A stretch of 64,000 bases of DNA from Rheum nobile (GCA_027886185.1 WOAB01000583.1:1674001-1738000), one strand, 5' to 3'. Positions 24,002 through 36,495 are shown, numbered from the stretch's first letter. Notes: generated by a model from the sequence alone, not told the origin. A program made the numbers and translations.

Positions 24002-24860
24002 TGACTTGTCATCTGACCCGTAAACGTACGTACACCACCCTTCATGACAGCCTCCACAGTGTTGGGCCTAAAAGCGCAAATTCGAGGCCAACTAGGAGTA
24101 ACGATAATTTCGCTGACAATCAAATGACACCCAGAAACAGCGACAAACATAGAATCTCGGGATAACCAGATCACAGACAAACTCAAGCAACAGAATAATC
24201 ACAATAACCAACACAAGAATTTAACGTGGGAAACCCTCAATCACGAGAGAGAGAGAGAGAGAAAAAAAACCACGACCGGCCAACCAAGTCAATCAATCCA
24301 CTAATCAACAAATCAATACAAGTGTTTAGCAATACAAGTCTCACACACTGGAGACAAACATGAAGATCTCAAACACCTCTCTAAATACAACCCGATTTAG
24401 ATAGGATTCCTCTCCAACTAACTAAACCACTTGTTCTTGCGATTAGAGATTCCAAAAAAAGATGAACTTACCAAACCCTTGTTGGTAACGAGCAATCTGA
24501 AAACGAGAGACAATCTCCAAGACTATGAAAGTGCAAAGCTAACTCATTTCTTCACATTTCTCTTTCTCTCTTCTCTTCTTTCTTTTGGTTGGCTGCACTC
24601 CAAGAAGCTCCCTTGCTTCTCTTTCTCGGTGGTGGATGTTGATGCACCCCACACACCTTCATTTGCTATCTAACCTAGCAAATGAATTTGGGTTGGACTT
24701 TGGGCCCATTGGCCCCAACACAGTACCTTGACTGGGCCGCATCAGGCCCAATTTGAAAGACCAATATAGCTTTATGGGCCGAACTGGGCTAAGATACAGT
24801 ATAATCCACATACGATCTAATTCTACTGGCCTCGGGCGCCATATCTGCCACAGCAATTCC
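24002..24860. other. Upstream region of the PPR gene with a GA microsatellite
   Basis: There are no supported genes here. A (GA)n run lies at about 24246-24264. From about 24690 to 24860 the sequence is the probable promoter and 5' UTR of the PPR gene. An upstream in-frame ATG at 24753 exists, but the ATG at 24861 is preferred because a plastid-type targeting sequence starts there. Confidence 0.5.
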
Positions 24861-27573
24861 ATGGCCTCTCTCGCCGGGCCAACACATCCCTCGCTGCCGG
24901 CGTTCAACCGCCGCCCGGCGAGCTCTCCGGCAGCTCCGCATCCGAAGTCCATCGCCGTAAAAGCCTTGAACCTGGACGCTTCTCGTTCCTCCCAGGCGGC
25001 GCCGTTGAGAGTGCAGAAGAGAGCGAAGGAGAAGGAGAAGGAGAGAGAAGAGAGGGAGAGGAAGGAGGAAGTTAACCGGAAGATCGCTTCTCAGAAGGCG
25101 ATTTCTATAATTCTGAGGCGAGAAGCCACTAAGGCTGTGATTGAGAAGAAGAAGAAGGGTACCAATTCGAAGAAGCTTCTCCCTAGAACTATCCTTGAAG
25201 CTCTCCACGAGCGAATCACCGCTTTGCGTTGGGAATCTGCGTTGAAGGTCACATTCGCTCTTCTGTTCACTTTCTTTTTGTGCTTTCTGGCTTTTGTTTT
25301 TTTCTTATGGATGATAAATTTCATACTTTCTGGCGATATGAATTAAGGTTTTCCTGTGGATATGAGCCTTTACAGTCTTTGGAATTTTTACGAGGATCTG
25401 CACTGAAACGAGCCTTTGCACTTCAAAACTGAATTACACCTTGTGGAGTAGGGTTGAAACTGGACTTGGATATGTTAGTGAGTAATGGCACTGGAGTTTG
25501 TGTTTCTTCAAATTTTTAGGGTCTTGATTCTTTAAGTACGGGTTCATCATTTAATAGTCATTGACTCATTATGGAAATTACTAGTGACAAATGATGAATA
25601 TGTTTAAGTTGTTAATTTTGAAAGCTGGATAGGTGTGCTAAGATTTGGGAAAAGAACAAACTTGAGTGAATGAAGTGGATAATAGATTGTGCATTAATAG
25701 GACTGAATAAGAAGAGAAGTATTGTTGGGCAATATCTTCTGTCAAAATGAAAGACATGCAGAAATTTTACTGATCTTCCCATTAAGAATTGAGTGTTTAC
25801 TGTGTGAATAGTTTTTGCAGCTAAATGGTTCTGTGATGAAAAATCTGATAAGGTTCACATGTAGCAGTTATCTGTTGCATTAGAATTGTACAAAATGATG
25901 ATGTTATCATTCTTATCTTGCTCTTTTCTGAATAAACATTTGTCTTGTAAGGGTAGCAAGGAAAATTCAACCTGCATATCAACTAAATGTTGGTCTTTTG
26001 TTTTCTCTTCATGTAGTTCAAGTTTACCATTCCTGAAGGTTGCTTTGTATTTTTATGAAGGTTTTTGACCTATTACGCGAGCAACTATGGTACAGACCTA
26101 ATACAGGCATATACATCAAGCTCATGGTTATGCTCGGGAAATGCAAGCAACCAGAAAAAGCCCTTGAACTCTTTCAAACTATGATACACGAAGGCTGTGA
26201 TGTTAACCTTGAAGTTTATACTACTCTTTTATCAGCATATAGTAGGAGTTGTCTTTTTGATGAAGCCTTTTCCCTGCTTGAACACATGAAGAGCTCCTCC
26301 GATCACAAGCCTGATGTTCATACTTACTCCATCCTGTTAAAGTCTTGCCTCCATGTGTTTGCATTTGACAAAGTCCAGATGCTGCTTTCTGACATGTCAT
26401 CCCAGGGAATTAGACCCAACACAGTCACTTACAATACCTTGATTGATGCTTATGGAAAGGCAGACAAGTATGTTATCTACTACCTTCCTCAACTTTTGGG
26501 ATTTGATATATAGGGTAATCTATTATCTATGTATTAGTTTTTTTTTATAGAGATTTTCTAATCTATGTACAATATCATCAGTTGGCCATATTCTTCTGGC
26601 TTATATATTAGAATCGATCCTAAAAGACCTTGCCCGTCATTTGGTTAGCTCACTTCCTTACATACAGGAAAGAAGTGGAGATTTAAGTTAAAACTATGGT
26701 TAATCAATTAGTCAAAATGACTCACCTGAAATAGTTTTATGGTTGATCAATTAGTTAAAAGGACTCCCTTGAAATAGTTCTGTTTGTGGCAACTTTTGCC
26801 ACCCATATGCCTTTGATCAGTTAACTAAAATAACTTCCTTGAGATAGTTGGATTTACCCTTTTTTTCGCAACGCTCTCAAAGATTTGCAGAGATGGAAGC
26901 CACACTAGCCGAGATGCTCAAACAGCACGATTGCAAACCCGACGTTTGGACTATGAATTGCACGTTGAGAGCCTATGGAAGCAGCGGCCAGATCGAAATG
27001 ATGGAGAAGTGCTATGAGAAGTTTCAAGACTCAGGGATCGAGCCAAGCATCAAAACCTTCAACATACTCTTAGACTCCTATGGAAAATCAGAGAGCTACG
27101 AGAAGATGAGTGCAGTAATCCAGTACATGCAGAGGTACCACTACTCATGGACCCTCGTAACGTATAATGTGGTGATCGATGCGTTTGGCAGGGCTGGGGA
27201 TCTGAAGCAGATGGAATTCCTTTTTAGGCTGATGCAGTCAGAGAGAATAAAGCCCAACTGCGTGACTTTCTGCTCACTAGTAAGGGCTTATGGACGAGCT
27301 GGAAACGCCTCTAAGATTGCAGGCGTGTTAAGATTCATCGATAACTCTGATGTCACGCTTGACAGCGTGTTCTTCAACTGCCTTGTGGATGCCTATGGGA
27401 GGATGGACCAATTTGCTGAGATGAGAGGAGTGCTGGAGATGATGGAAAAGAGAGGTTGTGAGCCTGATTTGGTCACATATAGAACCATGATGAAGGCGTA
27501 TTCCATTGCACGTATGACAAACCATGTGAAGGAAGTGAGAGAGATCATAAGATCTTTCCGGAGGAGGGACTGA
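24861..27573 (+). CDS. P-class pentatricopeptide repeat protein (At5g48730-like), three exons
   Basis: Exons are 24861-25247, 26061-26467 and 26883-27573. Introns are GT-AG and phases join exactly, giving 494 residues. Residues 1-50 are rich in Ser/Ala/Pro/Arg with few acids, like a chloroplast transit peptide. A long Lys/Glu/Arg helix follows (residues about 50-85, KEKEKEREERERKEE). About ten 35-residue PPR motifs follow from residue about 130 (for example VHTYSILLKSC, VTYNTLIDAYGKAD, VTYNVVIDAFGRAGD). P-class PPR proteins bind specific organelle RNAs and affect their processing, stability or translation. No DYW/E editing domain is present. From memory the sequence is closest to Arabidopsis At5g48730. 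No lesions are seen, so I judge it functional. An unspliced reading would wrongly end exon 1 in a hydrophobic intron-coded tail. Confidence 0.9.
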
Positions 27574-27984
27574 TATCATAATAAGGAGGTTCTCTTGGCT
27601 ATCATTCTTTCTTTTGCTGTGTATAGTGCATTTGTTGCTTGTGTTCTAGTGTAACCACTTGTAAATTTGTACTAAACTGTAACGGCAAGCCATTTTAAAG
27701 GGCTAAGGATGGTTTTTAGGTGAGAAAAATAAATAAAATGTCAGTTGTGTCACCCTCTCCAGCCATAAACCTCCATCAATAATGAACAAACTGCAACTGC
27801 AACTGCAAGAGTACAACTACAACCTAATCAACAATCATTGAGATATCCTGACGCTCCAAGTTGATCACAGTTCAAAATAACATGAGCAAACAGGCATTTA
27901 CCTGAAAATTTCGTTGTGTTGAATGAACTAATTAGAATTAATCTGCTGCATTGCATTTATCCTACACCTGCTACATATCAATAA
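27574..27984 (+). other. 3' UTR of the PPR gene and spacer
   Basis: AT-rich, with AATAAATAAAA-like signals at about 27727-27738 that could direct polyadenylation. No gene is seen. Confidence 0.5.
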
Positions 27985-28055
27985 GCACCAGTGGTCTAGT
28001 GGTAGAATAGTACCCTGCCACGGTACAGACCCGGGTTCGATTCCCGGCTGGTGCA
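27985..28055 (+). tRNA. tRNA-Gly (anticodon GCC)
   Basis: This is a complete 71-nt cloverleaf. Acceptor arm GCACCAG pairs with CTGGTGC. The D-loop is TGGTCTAGTGGTAGAAT, and the anticodon loop CTGCCAC carries GCC. The T-arm is CCGGGTTCGATTCCCGG with B-box GGTTCGATTCC, and the discriminator is A. There is no intron and no encoded CCA. A T-run at about 28058-28063 is the pol III terminator. It is a nuclear cytosolic tRNA. Confidence 0.96.
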
Positions 28056-29055
28056 TATTTTTTAATCTCTATTAGTTAGTTGTGATAATCTCATTTTTTT
28101 TACATAACAGAACAAACAAAGAACTCGCTCCTTGGGAACAGCTGTCTCTAAACCCGTGCTGCTGACCAGACTTGTTGAAATGGACTGATACACAAGAAGA
28201 AAGATCGTTCCTTTACGATTTCACAAGGGGGCTCCTTTTCAGCTTCAAATGCCCAGATTGATAAACTAAAAGACAGCAAGATAACCTTTGTTTTATGGCT
28301 TCGCTCGGGAATGGAGACAAAGGAAAGGTGGTTACTTGGTGCAATCAGATGAGGATGTTAAAGTCGTTCTTCTATAGGAGGGAATCCTAACAGAATGTGG
28401 GTGAAATTCTGCCGTAGAGGCGGCATTTGCTGGGGTTCTTATTGATCATGCATTTTCAAAGCAAGGAGATGAAAGAATTGGACTGCAAAGGAAAGAAACT
28501 CAAGGATCTGCTCCTGTTTGCAGTTAAGGAAGATGGATTAACAAAACAAGCACATTGATGTTATTATGAAATGTACTGATGCTTATAGTAAAATAAATAA
28601 ATAATAGTAGTTCATATAAACCAGCATTTCCTCTTCATCAAAACTTTAAGTAAGAATAACCCCATACAATATTCATATTACATCACATATTTTGGTCGAG
28701 CATCCTCCATTTTGTTGAACCCACAAGCCACTCTCTTGCAAGTTGAACAGGATTGCCTGAATACAAAATTAGACAAAATTCTGATACCAATTTGGATTTT
28801 GATTGCTATGACACAGGCTATGACTAGTGAAAGAGTTCTAAAAGAGAGGAACACTGGATCATCAGATGTAAAGCACAGAACTTTACCATAAACTACTCTC
28901 CAACACTAAAGCTAGCACCTATGTTCCCACAAATCACAAATGTTAGCAACAGGTCAACTACCAATTGGCTAACATGCCCATGTTTGAAAACATTGTAATC
29001 AAATCAAAGAACTGCCAAAAGATCATAAGAAAAAGAAGAACAAAATCATCAACTG
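28056..29055. other. Spacer between tRNA-Gly and the trihelix gene
   Basis: No gene is assigned. The right part (about 28850-29055) is the probable 3' UTR of the minus-strand trihelix gene. On the minus strand at 28757-28684 there is an acceptor-like TTGTATTCAG followed by a short frame (NPVQLAREWLVGSTKW) with a stop, discussed as a finding. Confidence 0.4.
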
Positions 29056-30102
29056 TTAACCCATCTGAAATTTCATGTCAGAAGGAGAGGAAGATGAGGG
29101 AGAAGATGAAGGAGCAGCAGCAGTAGCAAAAGCTCTGGAGATCATATCAACAGTCTTCTGCTGGGCAACAAGAATCATCTGCATTCTCTTGTTCTCCATC
29201 TCCATCCTGTACCTCTGCGTCTCTCTCATGGCTTCCATCTTCTTCCTCTCCATTCTCATGAACCTTTCGGAAAATTCCTTCATCTGTACCGCCAATTCCC
29301 CCATCATGTCACTGCTCCCCCTCTTCCTCCCTCCTCCAATCTCTTCTTCCTTTTCCTCTTCTTCATCGTCGTCTTGATCCTCCTCTTCCTGTTCTACCAC
29401 TCCATACGGAACTTTGCGCTTCTGGAACCTCGAATTGGTTGAAATTGGATTGGAGCAAGACCTCAATCTTTGCTCTCCGTACGCAGAACCGCCCAATTTC
29501 TTCCCATTCTTCAGATATCCGTCGACCATCTGACCGAACTCATTGAAACTCCGGTTCGCCGAAACCCTAGGTTCGAATTTCCTCCTCTTGGCGACCTCAT
29601 GGCCGTAATCCTCGTCATCTCTGTCATCGACATCCTCGTAATCGTCTTCGTCGTCGAAATCGTGCTGGCGGTTGAGCGTGGCGACGGGGAGAGCGACGGA
29701 GATCGGGAGGGGTCCGCGCTCCATCTGATCCATGAGGTCGAAGTAAGGCCAAGCGGAGGGGTTAGGGCGCTGCTTCTCGGCGCGGTAACGCTTCCGAAGC
29801 TTCTCGATCTTGTGGCGGCACTGCGTTCCGGTCTTGGAGAATCCGGTGACGAAGGGGGATGTTCTACAACGGACGGCGATGGTGACGGCGACTTCTTCCC
29901 ATTGCGACGCCTTGAGCTGGCCGCGCTTGAGAGAGTACCATTTCTCCTGGTACGCGCGGATGAGGTTGACGGTCTCCTCGTGCGTCCATGGAATCGGCTG
30001 GGGCTTCTTGGCGACGGTGACGGTGGCGGCGGTTGCGTCGGCGTCGGAGGATGGTGAATTTGATGCGTTTGTTCGCTGATGAGATGGGGACGGTGTAGCC
30101 AT
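29056..30102 (-). CDS. Trihelix transcription factor, SIP1/ASIL type
   Basis: This is a single-exon protein of 348 residues. After a Ser/Thr/Ala-rich N-terminus, the trihelix (Myb/SANT-LIKE) DNA-binding domain covers residues about 37-125. Its helix tryptophans and aromatic residue are at PWTHEETVNLIRAYQEKW, SQWEEVA and RYRAEKQR, with WPYFDLMD after it. An acidic stretch follows (DDEDDYEDVDDRDDEDY), then a basic nuclear-localisation patch (KRRKFEPR). A second acidic run precedes a long C-terminal coiled coil rich in Met/Glu/Arg (residues about 265-325). This order is that of the SIP1 clade, which includes Arabidopsis ASIL1 and ASIL2, repressors that bind GT-type elements. Target genes cannot be read from sequence. 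No lesions are seen. Confidence 0.92.
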   Translation of the reverse strand: MATPSPSHQRTNASNSPSSDADATAATVTVAKKPQPIPWTHEETVNLIRAYQEKWYSLKRGQLKASQWEEVAVTIAVRCRTSPFVTGFSKTGTQCRHKIEKLRKRYRAEKQRPNPSAWPYFDLMDQMERGPLPISVALPVATLNRQHDFDDEDDYEDVDDRDDEDYGHEVAKRRKFEPRVSANRSFNEFGQMVDGYLKNGKKLGGSAYGEQRLRSCSNPISTNSRFQKRKVPYGVVEQEEEDQDDDEEEEKEEEIGGGRKRGSSDMMGELAVQMKEFSERFMRMERKKMEAMRETQRYRMEMENKRMQMILVAQQKTVDMISRAFATAAAPSSSPSSSSPSDMKFQMG

Positions 30103-30983
30103 AGATGGACGATTGGAAGGTGCGGAGAGAGGAAGAATGGCGGAAGATGGGGAAAATTAGGGTTTTGAGGAAAAAGATTGGAGAAAATGGGGGTGGCGGT
30201 GGTGGTTGGGTGGTGGCGGTGGGGGGAAAGGGAATTAGGTGGGGCCCAGGCCGCCTATAGTGCGCCAGGTCGATGGACCTTACCCGATTTCAGATGGGTG
30301 GAGCCCCACCGTATCAACGCAACCGAACCCGGTCGAATTTCTGGATTTTTCACTAAATTGCTAAATTCCCGGATTTTTTTCCCATGTCTTCTGTTTTTTG
30401 CTTTTTTTACAACAGAAGGTAGCTGAGCTCAGTATCTGACTAGACTGAAATACATGAGATCAAAACTAGACTTGTCTAAAATTGTTCCGAAAATTATTGG
30501 GTGAAGAGGAATTTGAACTCGATAGACCCGAATTCGAATGATTCGATTCGAACGTGAATCCGAGCTTGAGGGTGTTGTTATTTCATTTATACAGAGTATT
30601 ATGTATTTAGATGTGTTATTATATAATTACATAAATAAATTATTATCTTAAATTTAAAATTATTATAACAATTATAAAAACGGACACTTTTAATTGGTTC
30701 GACCCGACCCAGTTAACAGGTCGGCCCAAAACCAACACATTAATTTGTAGCTAAAACGCAGGTTATAGTTTCAAAAAAAATCTCAAGTTCAGTGCAAAGC
30801 TAAGAGCTTGATGAATAACAATTTGAACATCACTGAATAAGCATTATGGTATGTCAATAACTTTCATGTCTTCAAAGAATGTCACCAGAATCGTGCTCTA
30901 ACTTAGTTACATATCCCCCCCTATGTTCAGAATCTGATCACACTAGCTTTTACTCAAGTAATGGCCACCAAGTAAACAAGAAT
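30103..30983. other. Spacer between the trihelix and SEC14 genes
   Basis: 30103-30420 is the probable promoter and 5' UTR of the trihelix gene and is G-rich on the plus strand (GGTGGCGGTGG near 30190-30220). The rest is AT-rich, with no frame or repeat that I can support. 30780-30983 is probably 3' UTR of the SEC14 gene. Confidence 0.5.
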
Positions 30984-33900
30984 CTACACCGCCTCGCGCC
31001 TATACATGTTAAGCCACTGTGATATATGCATGTCCAAGGTAATAACATTCTTAAGCCTGGAATCAGCTCTGGCCTGCTCCATCAAATACAGCAAGCGCCT
31101 GAAAAGAAGAAGAACAAAAGGTACTGCCTTGCGTTTGGTTTGCAGCAGCAATTGATCAGCAAAGTCGCCGACAGGCCACATTAGCTGTTTATTAGGAGTC
31201 AGTTGTGTGTGAAATTCGAGTCAGACTGTATTGCCTTCGGCTTCTCAGCCAACAGGTTGTTTGTGGCTGTTTTCAACAAAGGGCACGCCCGTTTAGTACG
31301 CATATGGTGAAGTTTAAGCTCAAGCAAGAGAGATTTGAACTTACATGGAGGGTTTCTTCCTTCAGATACTCTAGTGATTGAGCAAGCTCCACCTGTTTCG
31401 ACGCTGTGGCGAACAGGGCCTGTGAAAAATACAGTGGGTTGTAAAATTAGATAGTTGTGAATTTGTGATTATATATACTAGAATGAAGATTAGTACCTTC
31501 TTCGTCTTCTGTAAATCATACTCAATGCCTCTGATTCGACTCAAGGATTCGGAAATCATGTCCTCTTTGTCTGAAGGGATTCTTGTAGGCTTGTTAAGAA
31601 GATCAGTGACCAAAGCTTCCAAATGTTGAATCCTTTCCCAGCAAGGATGAAGCTTTTCTTGGTCGGATTTTTCTGGGATTTTGTCACGGCTCATCAATTC
31701 ATCATGCTGCTGCAGCGGGTTTTCTTCATGTCTAACCCGAAAGGCGCTTCCCAATATACGAAAGAAAGTATCTAACAGTTGGAGAGCAATATTAGTTGCT
31801 GAACTTCCCACTTGAAAAATGAATTTCAATGACATTATCTGCTCAGTATCTTCTCGGGCAACGCCTAATCAGAATGCCAAATGAAGCTCTTAGCATTGAA
31901 TATAATTATGTAATCATGATTGGCTTTTTTTTTTCAATTTTTCTACCAGAAATAGGAGATGCAGTTGTAAGTGTTAACTTACTTGCTGATTTAGTATCTT
32001 TTAATGCAGCAAGATCACTGACTTGTTCCATTTTCCTTCCGGTAGGCGATGATTCGCCAGTCCTCTGGAATGACAAACCGAAAGCAAAATCAGACTCAAG
32101 ATTACTAAATTGTTTCATTTGAGATCTAGAATGGGAGGTGACTATTAGATTTCAGAACGCGCAATAAATGTGCTAACAGCGCCTAAACAATACTCTAGTC
32201 AGCATTGAAGAGAGTATCACAACATAAACTAATCATAAACAAGTGATGTGTAATTCTCAATCATTATAGAAAGCCATTCTATGCAGAACTGATCATACCT
32301 CATCAGGAAGAGAGACTTGTTGCATCAGTCCTGACAAGGTTTGTCCTCTATCTCTACCCAACTCGACGTCCAACAAATCACTCCTTGCAGCCTGCACAAG
32401 ACGGGATTGTTTGTCGTAAAAACGTGCCATAACACTCATAATTGAAACATCTAGTCAAGGTTAATTTTGATTCGCACCTTCGAAGCAAGTAACTTGGCTT
32501 TTAAATCTTCAAAATCAGAAGAACTAGTTGTTCTCTTGAAAAGCAATGTTTGTTGAACATGCACCAACTGCAAGGTTTTTTAAAATTATTTGCATTTAAG
32601 ATCTCAATTGCAGAACTAATTAAACTGTAACTTAGCAACATGATCAACCCATACTTTCATTATATCTGGATCTTTCCATGGTCCCTTCTCAGATCTAAGG
32701 CACCCGCCCTCACCTCTACACGAGCAAGATCCGCCTAAGAAATGTGGTAATTGACTGCACAAGCAAACAAGCAATTACAAACGAGTGGTTTCAAGCAATG
32801 ACCAACAATACTTTTAAGCAACGACAAAGAGGGAAGTTATAACATACCCTCCATCTATAGATTCTAGTAACTTGGTCTGAAACTTATTGCCTAAAACCTG
32901 CAGAGATAGCACATAACTAATTGGCTTAAGCCATTATGCAAATTGGTATCAAATGCCTTAGGATCAAAGAGTTTGTGAATTGTGGTCATACATGTATCTT
33001 TGAGGTAGTCTTTGGGTCAAGAAAGCCCTTAACCGTGTTCCATAGCAGCTTGAATCCGTTGCCTGCATTGACTATAAACATCTGATGCAATGTCTGCATA
33101 AATGATAAGATCAAATTAGTACATTACTTAGTGCAAACAAGATCTTTATCCTTCTAAGTATAAAAGTAATCAGGTCACCTCAGGATAGTTATCACCATCA
33201 ACTTTTTGCATCCGAATTACAAGATCATGAGCAACCTTTCCAAAGCTCATCCAATTCTGTACAATTAAAAAGTATAATAAGAGGTTATATACATGGTGGA
33301 ACTAGAAAAGGAAAAATTATAAAGGCTGCAAAGATGAAGATCAATACTAGTCCATGAACATCCAAAATTGTAGTGGTGGAATCAATATGCCTCTTTGCAG
33401 CAATGGAGCAAGCAGGGAACTTCTCAGCAAAAGCCTTTTCAAAACCCTGAATATGGTACTTCAAAAACCGCTCTACAGTAGTGACTTGCATAAGCTTACT
33501 AGGATCAACTTTCCCAAGGCGTTCGATATAAACCGGTCGCCCATCCCTATCTACACCATGGTAACCATGGGGATAGTAACGTTGCACGTCTTCATATTCA
33601 TCATACATGAAATCCTGCGCAATTACATCACAAAATAATTTAAACAAAGTAAATGATTAAACAAAATTTGTCACACTATATAATGTATATTAGCTACACT
33701 GTATTTTTCAATGACAATGCCCTAAAATGAAGATAGAACTAATAGCTTAACGCTTACTTGGATTACAGTATCCACTCCATTTTCTCTCCTCCATTTAATC
33801 ATTTCTTCCCACATGTGAAGAGTTTTATCAAGGTCAAACTTTCTTGCCTTCAGAAATCTGCATAAAGAAATTGCATGTCCTATTAATTAAACCCTCATTT

Positions 33901-34724
33901 ATCATATATAACTTAGACTCAACTTGTAGGATAGCACAACCATAAACTCAAATGATGGGCCTTCCCCACAAAATACGGCATTCAATTGGCAACCATTTTA
34001 ACCTCAAAAAGGTTACTTGTGTTACAGCACACTCATAATCGAGGTAAGATATTAGAGCTATTATAAGATAAAGGACATTACAAATTGCACAATCATATTA
34101 TAACTTGCAAAATCTTATCACAACACATGGTATTAGAGATCAAGTAATGGTTAATAGAAACACAAAGCAACTTACTTTGATTCTAGCTTTACTTAACTCA
34201 TCATATTCCTTATGATTTCATTTTCATTGAGAATTGTTGCAAAACACTGGAAGGATTTGTTTGGTACCTTTTCCATATCACTCAAATTTCAAATTTTAAG
34301 AGCTACTTCTCAATAAAAACTATTTCATAAGTGGAAAAAGTCTACAATTTTTTTAAATGACATTTGTCAAACTGAGCCTAAATTAGCTAGCATCAAGTAC
34401 ATAATATACCCAATAAACAACCTAATTACTACTGAGCTTAGAATTGACCAAGTCATATGAGTATACTCACCTTAACAAAGTGTGATAATCATCCTGATTC
34501 AAGGGCAACAAATCTCTTTCAACCAAAGCCTGGCGAAGCAAATTCACAGCATCCTCCTCCTCCGCATCTCGGATATCGTCGATTGCGATATCTGCGTAGT
34601 GGCAATGAGCCACTCTTCTGCAACTCTTCCTGATACCGTGTGTCAACTTGGTCGACGCATTCGCCGCCTTCTTCCTGAAACTCTTGATCCGAGTCCTCCG
34701 AGGCTCATCCTCTGAATTCTCCAT
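30984..34724 (-). CDS. SEC14-like phosphatidylinositol/phosphatidylcholine transfer protein (SFH type), 13 exons
   Basis: Exons, read from the ATG at 34724: 34724-34471, 33857-33758, 33614-33348, 33256-33179, 33093-32992, 32897-32848, 32754-32655, 32567-32478, 32391-32299, 32064-31983, 31810-31497, 31419-31345, 31184-30984. All junctions are GT-AG and phases agree, giving about 601 residues. The N-terminal CRAL-TRIO-N helices (LLRFLKARKFD, HMWEEMIKWRRENG) precede the SEC14 lipid-binding fold (HGVDRDGRPVYIERLG, HIQGFEKAFAEKFPA, VDGDNYPETLHQMFIVNAG, DPKTTSKIHVLGNKF, LPHFLGGSC). A long C-terminal region has a coiled coil (ERIQHLEALVTDLLNKP) and the family segment ATASKQVELAQSLEYLKEE. The family exchanges PI and PC between membranes and supports phosphoinositide signalling. 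The last exon has no family motif that I recognise and is the weakest part. Confidence 0.88.
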
Positions 34725-35584
34725 ATCGGATCTTCTTCCTCTGTCATCCTCACTGCACGCTAGTATCTCTCCTTAACACGAACCGATTTTTAACACAAAT
34801 TAAAATCCAGGCTTTTGAAATCAAATGACCTAAACTTTGACTTTGCAACCAAATCGATAATGTAAATTTTACCTGGCATTGATCTGTGTTGCGTTGAAAT
34901 CAATCTTGGGATCAAATTCACATGAGCTCCAGCTTTACAAGGATAGTGATTTCACAGATCTGAGATCAATTAAAAAGAATGAGGAAGGAATCGATTAAAC
35001 AGGGAACAAAAGCATGTGAATCTACCGAAAGAGTAAAATCAAGCAATATGCAAAATAAGGGAAAGGCGAGAAGCTTCCAATAAACAAGTCGAATTGGTTT
35101 AAAATATTAATTATTGCGGAGTGGAATTAGGGAAACAACAAGACGACAAAGAATGGAGGGGCAAAAGGAATCGCGAGGCTGTAGCTAATAAATTAAGATC
35201 ACCATTGTTGTGAAAAAGTTGTAATCTGTTGAAATGTCGTTGGCTTAAACGATGGAGGAGATTTACAGAGTGATGGAGCAAGAAAGTGGTGTGTGGTGTG
35301 TGGTGAATGAGTGAAGAGTGTGAAGTGAAAAGGCGAGAGGTAGCTTTCAAGCAACGGAGCGCGTCGTTGTCTATTCAGAAGAGTAACGCAGAATGAGAGA
35401 TTTTGCCAGGAAACGGAAGAGTTGGCGCCGTAAGTCGGGTTGACGTTGACGTCACGGCTAAACATTTTTTTCCCATAATCGGGCGTCATATTAATTAACT
35501 AAGCTGTGCCAAATATTATCAACCTGTTTACTGATGGAAAATGAGGGAATTTGAGAGGAGATGTATTTTCTTGTTTGATTAAAT
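34725..35584 (-). promoter_or_regulatory. 5' UTR and promoter region of the SEC14 gene
   Basis: A donor-like GGCATTGATC/GTAAAATT junction near 34870 on the minus strand suggests a 5' UTR intron. Pyrimidine-rich leader-like sequence occupies 35230-35400. No upstream gene is seen. Confidence 0.4.
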
Positions 35585-35836
35585 TTTGAGAGGGTTGAGA
35601 CGATTTTAAAGGAAGAGAAATTGAATTTCACCTAATTGGCATAGTTTTGGTGGAAATTATAAATACACATTTAATTCTTTTCTTAAATATAATAAAATAA
35701 TATCAATTAATTGAGAGAGGTTGAGAGGATTTTAAAGGAAGAGAAATTTAATTCTACCTAATTGCTATAGTCTGGGTGGAAAGTATAAATACACATTTAA
35801 ATTTAAAAAAATAACAAAATGATATCAATTAATTGT
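35585..35836. repeat. Tandem duplication, two copies of about 126 bp
   Basis: Copy 1 starts TTGAGAGGGTTGAG at 35585 and copy 2 starts TTGAGAGAGGTTGAG at 35711. They share TTTTAAAGGAAGAGAAATT, AATACACATTTAA and ATATCAATTAATTG. By eye they are about 80 percent alike, so the duplication is old. No coding potential. Confidence 0.8.
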
Positions 35837-36495
35837 TCATGTTTTCTTACTCTTCACTTTCTATTCGATAACCGGTTACCAAACACACTCCATGAGTATA
35901 ATTAAAATGCAGCAATTAGAAATGAAAAAGAATTCAATAAGTCAATAAATGAATTATTTGGGTTGGTATTATGTCATGGTTTTTGTATGATTAGATGCTC
36001 CATTGTATGATACCGTATCATCAAACTTGTAAAAATTTAATTAGTTAGACAATTTGAAAGTTCTTGAGCCCATACGGGGTTGTTTCCTAAAATCAGTCTA
36101 TCTTAGTTGACATTTGGCCTTATGATAGTTGTGGATCAATAGATTTGTGGTCCTTTACGTACGAATGCATATATGTCCGGTACAAAAATGCGATAAGATT
36201 TCACCCTAAAAATAATTAACAATAAGAAGAGTAATCCTATATTAAACTTTAATATCCACATGAAATGAGTTTTTATATTCCAACAAACAATTAGAATACT
36301 TATGCGTACAAATCAATACTTTATTGAATATATAATAGTATGTCATGACCCGTATTAGATCATGACATTAGCAAAGGAAATCAAAGATTTGTAGGTTGAA
36401 TTAGACATCGAAGAGAAGGAGATTTGAAAAAGAAAGAGAACGCACAGAAGAGAGGAGAGGTTAGAGAAGAAAGAGAGTAAGAAATAAAATTGATA
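35837..36495. other. AT-rich intergenic sequence
   Basis: No gene or bounded repeat recognised. A purine-rich tract (GAAGAGAAGGAGATTTG...) lies at 36410-36490. Confidence 0.4.

Noticed and set aside
24753..25346. 197-codon frame as a complete protein with a C-terminal membrane segment
   Set aside because: The hydrophobic tail is intron sequence. A GT donor at 25248 joins exactly in frame to the PPR exons.
29470..30057. 195-codon plus-strand frame opposite the trihelix gene
   Set aside because: It is the antisense shadow of the trihelix coding sequence. The minus-strand protein has a complete recognisable domain and the plus frame has none.
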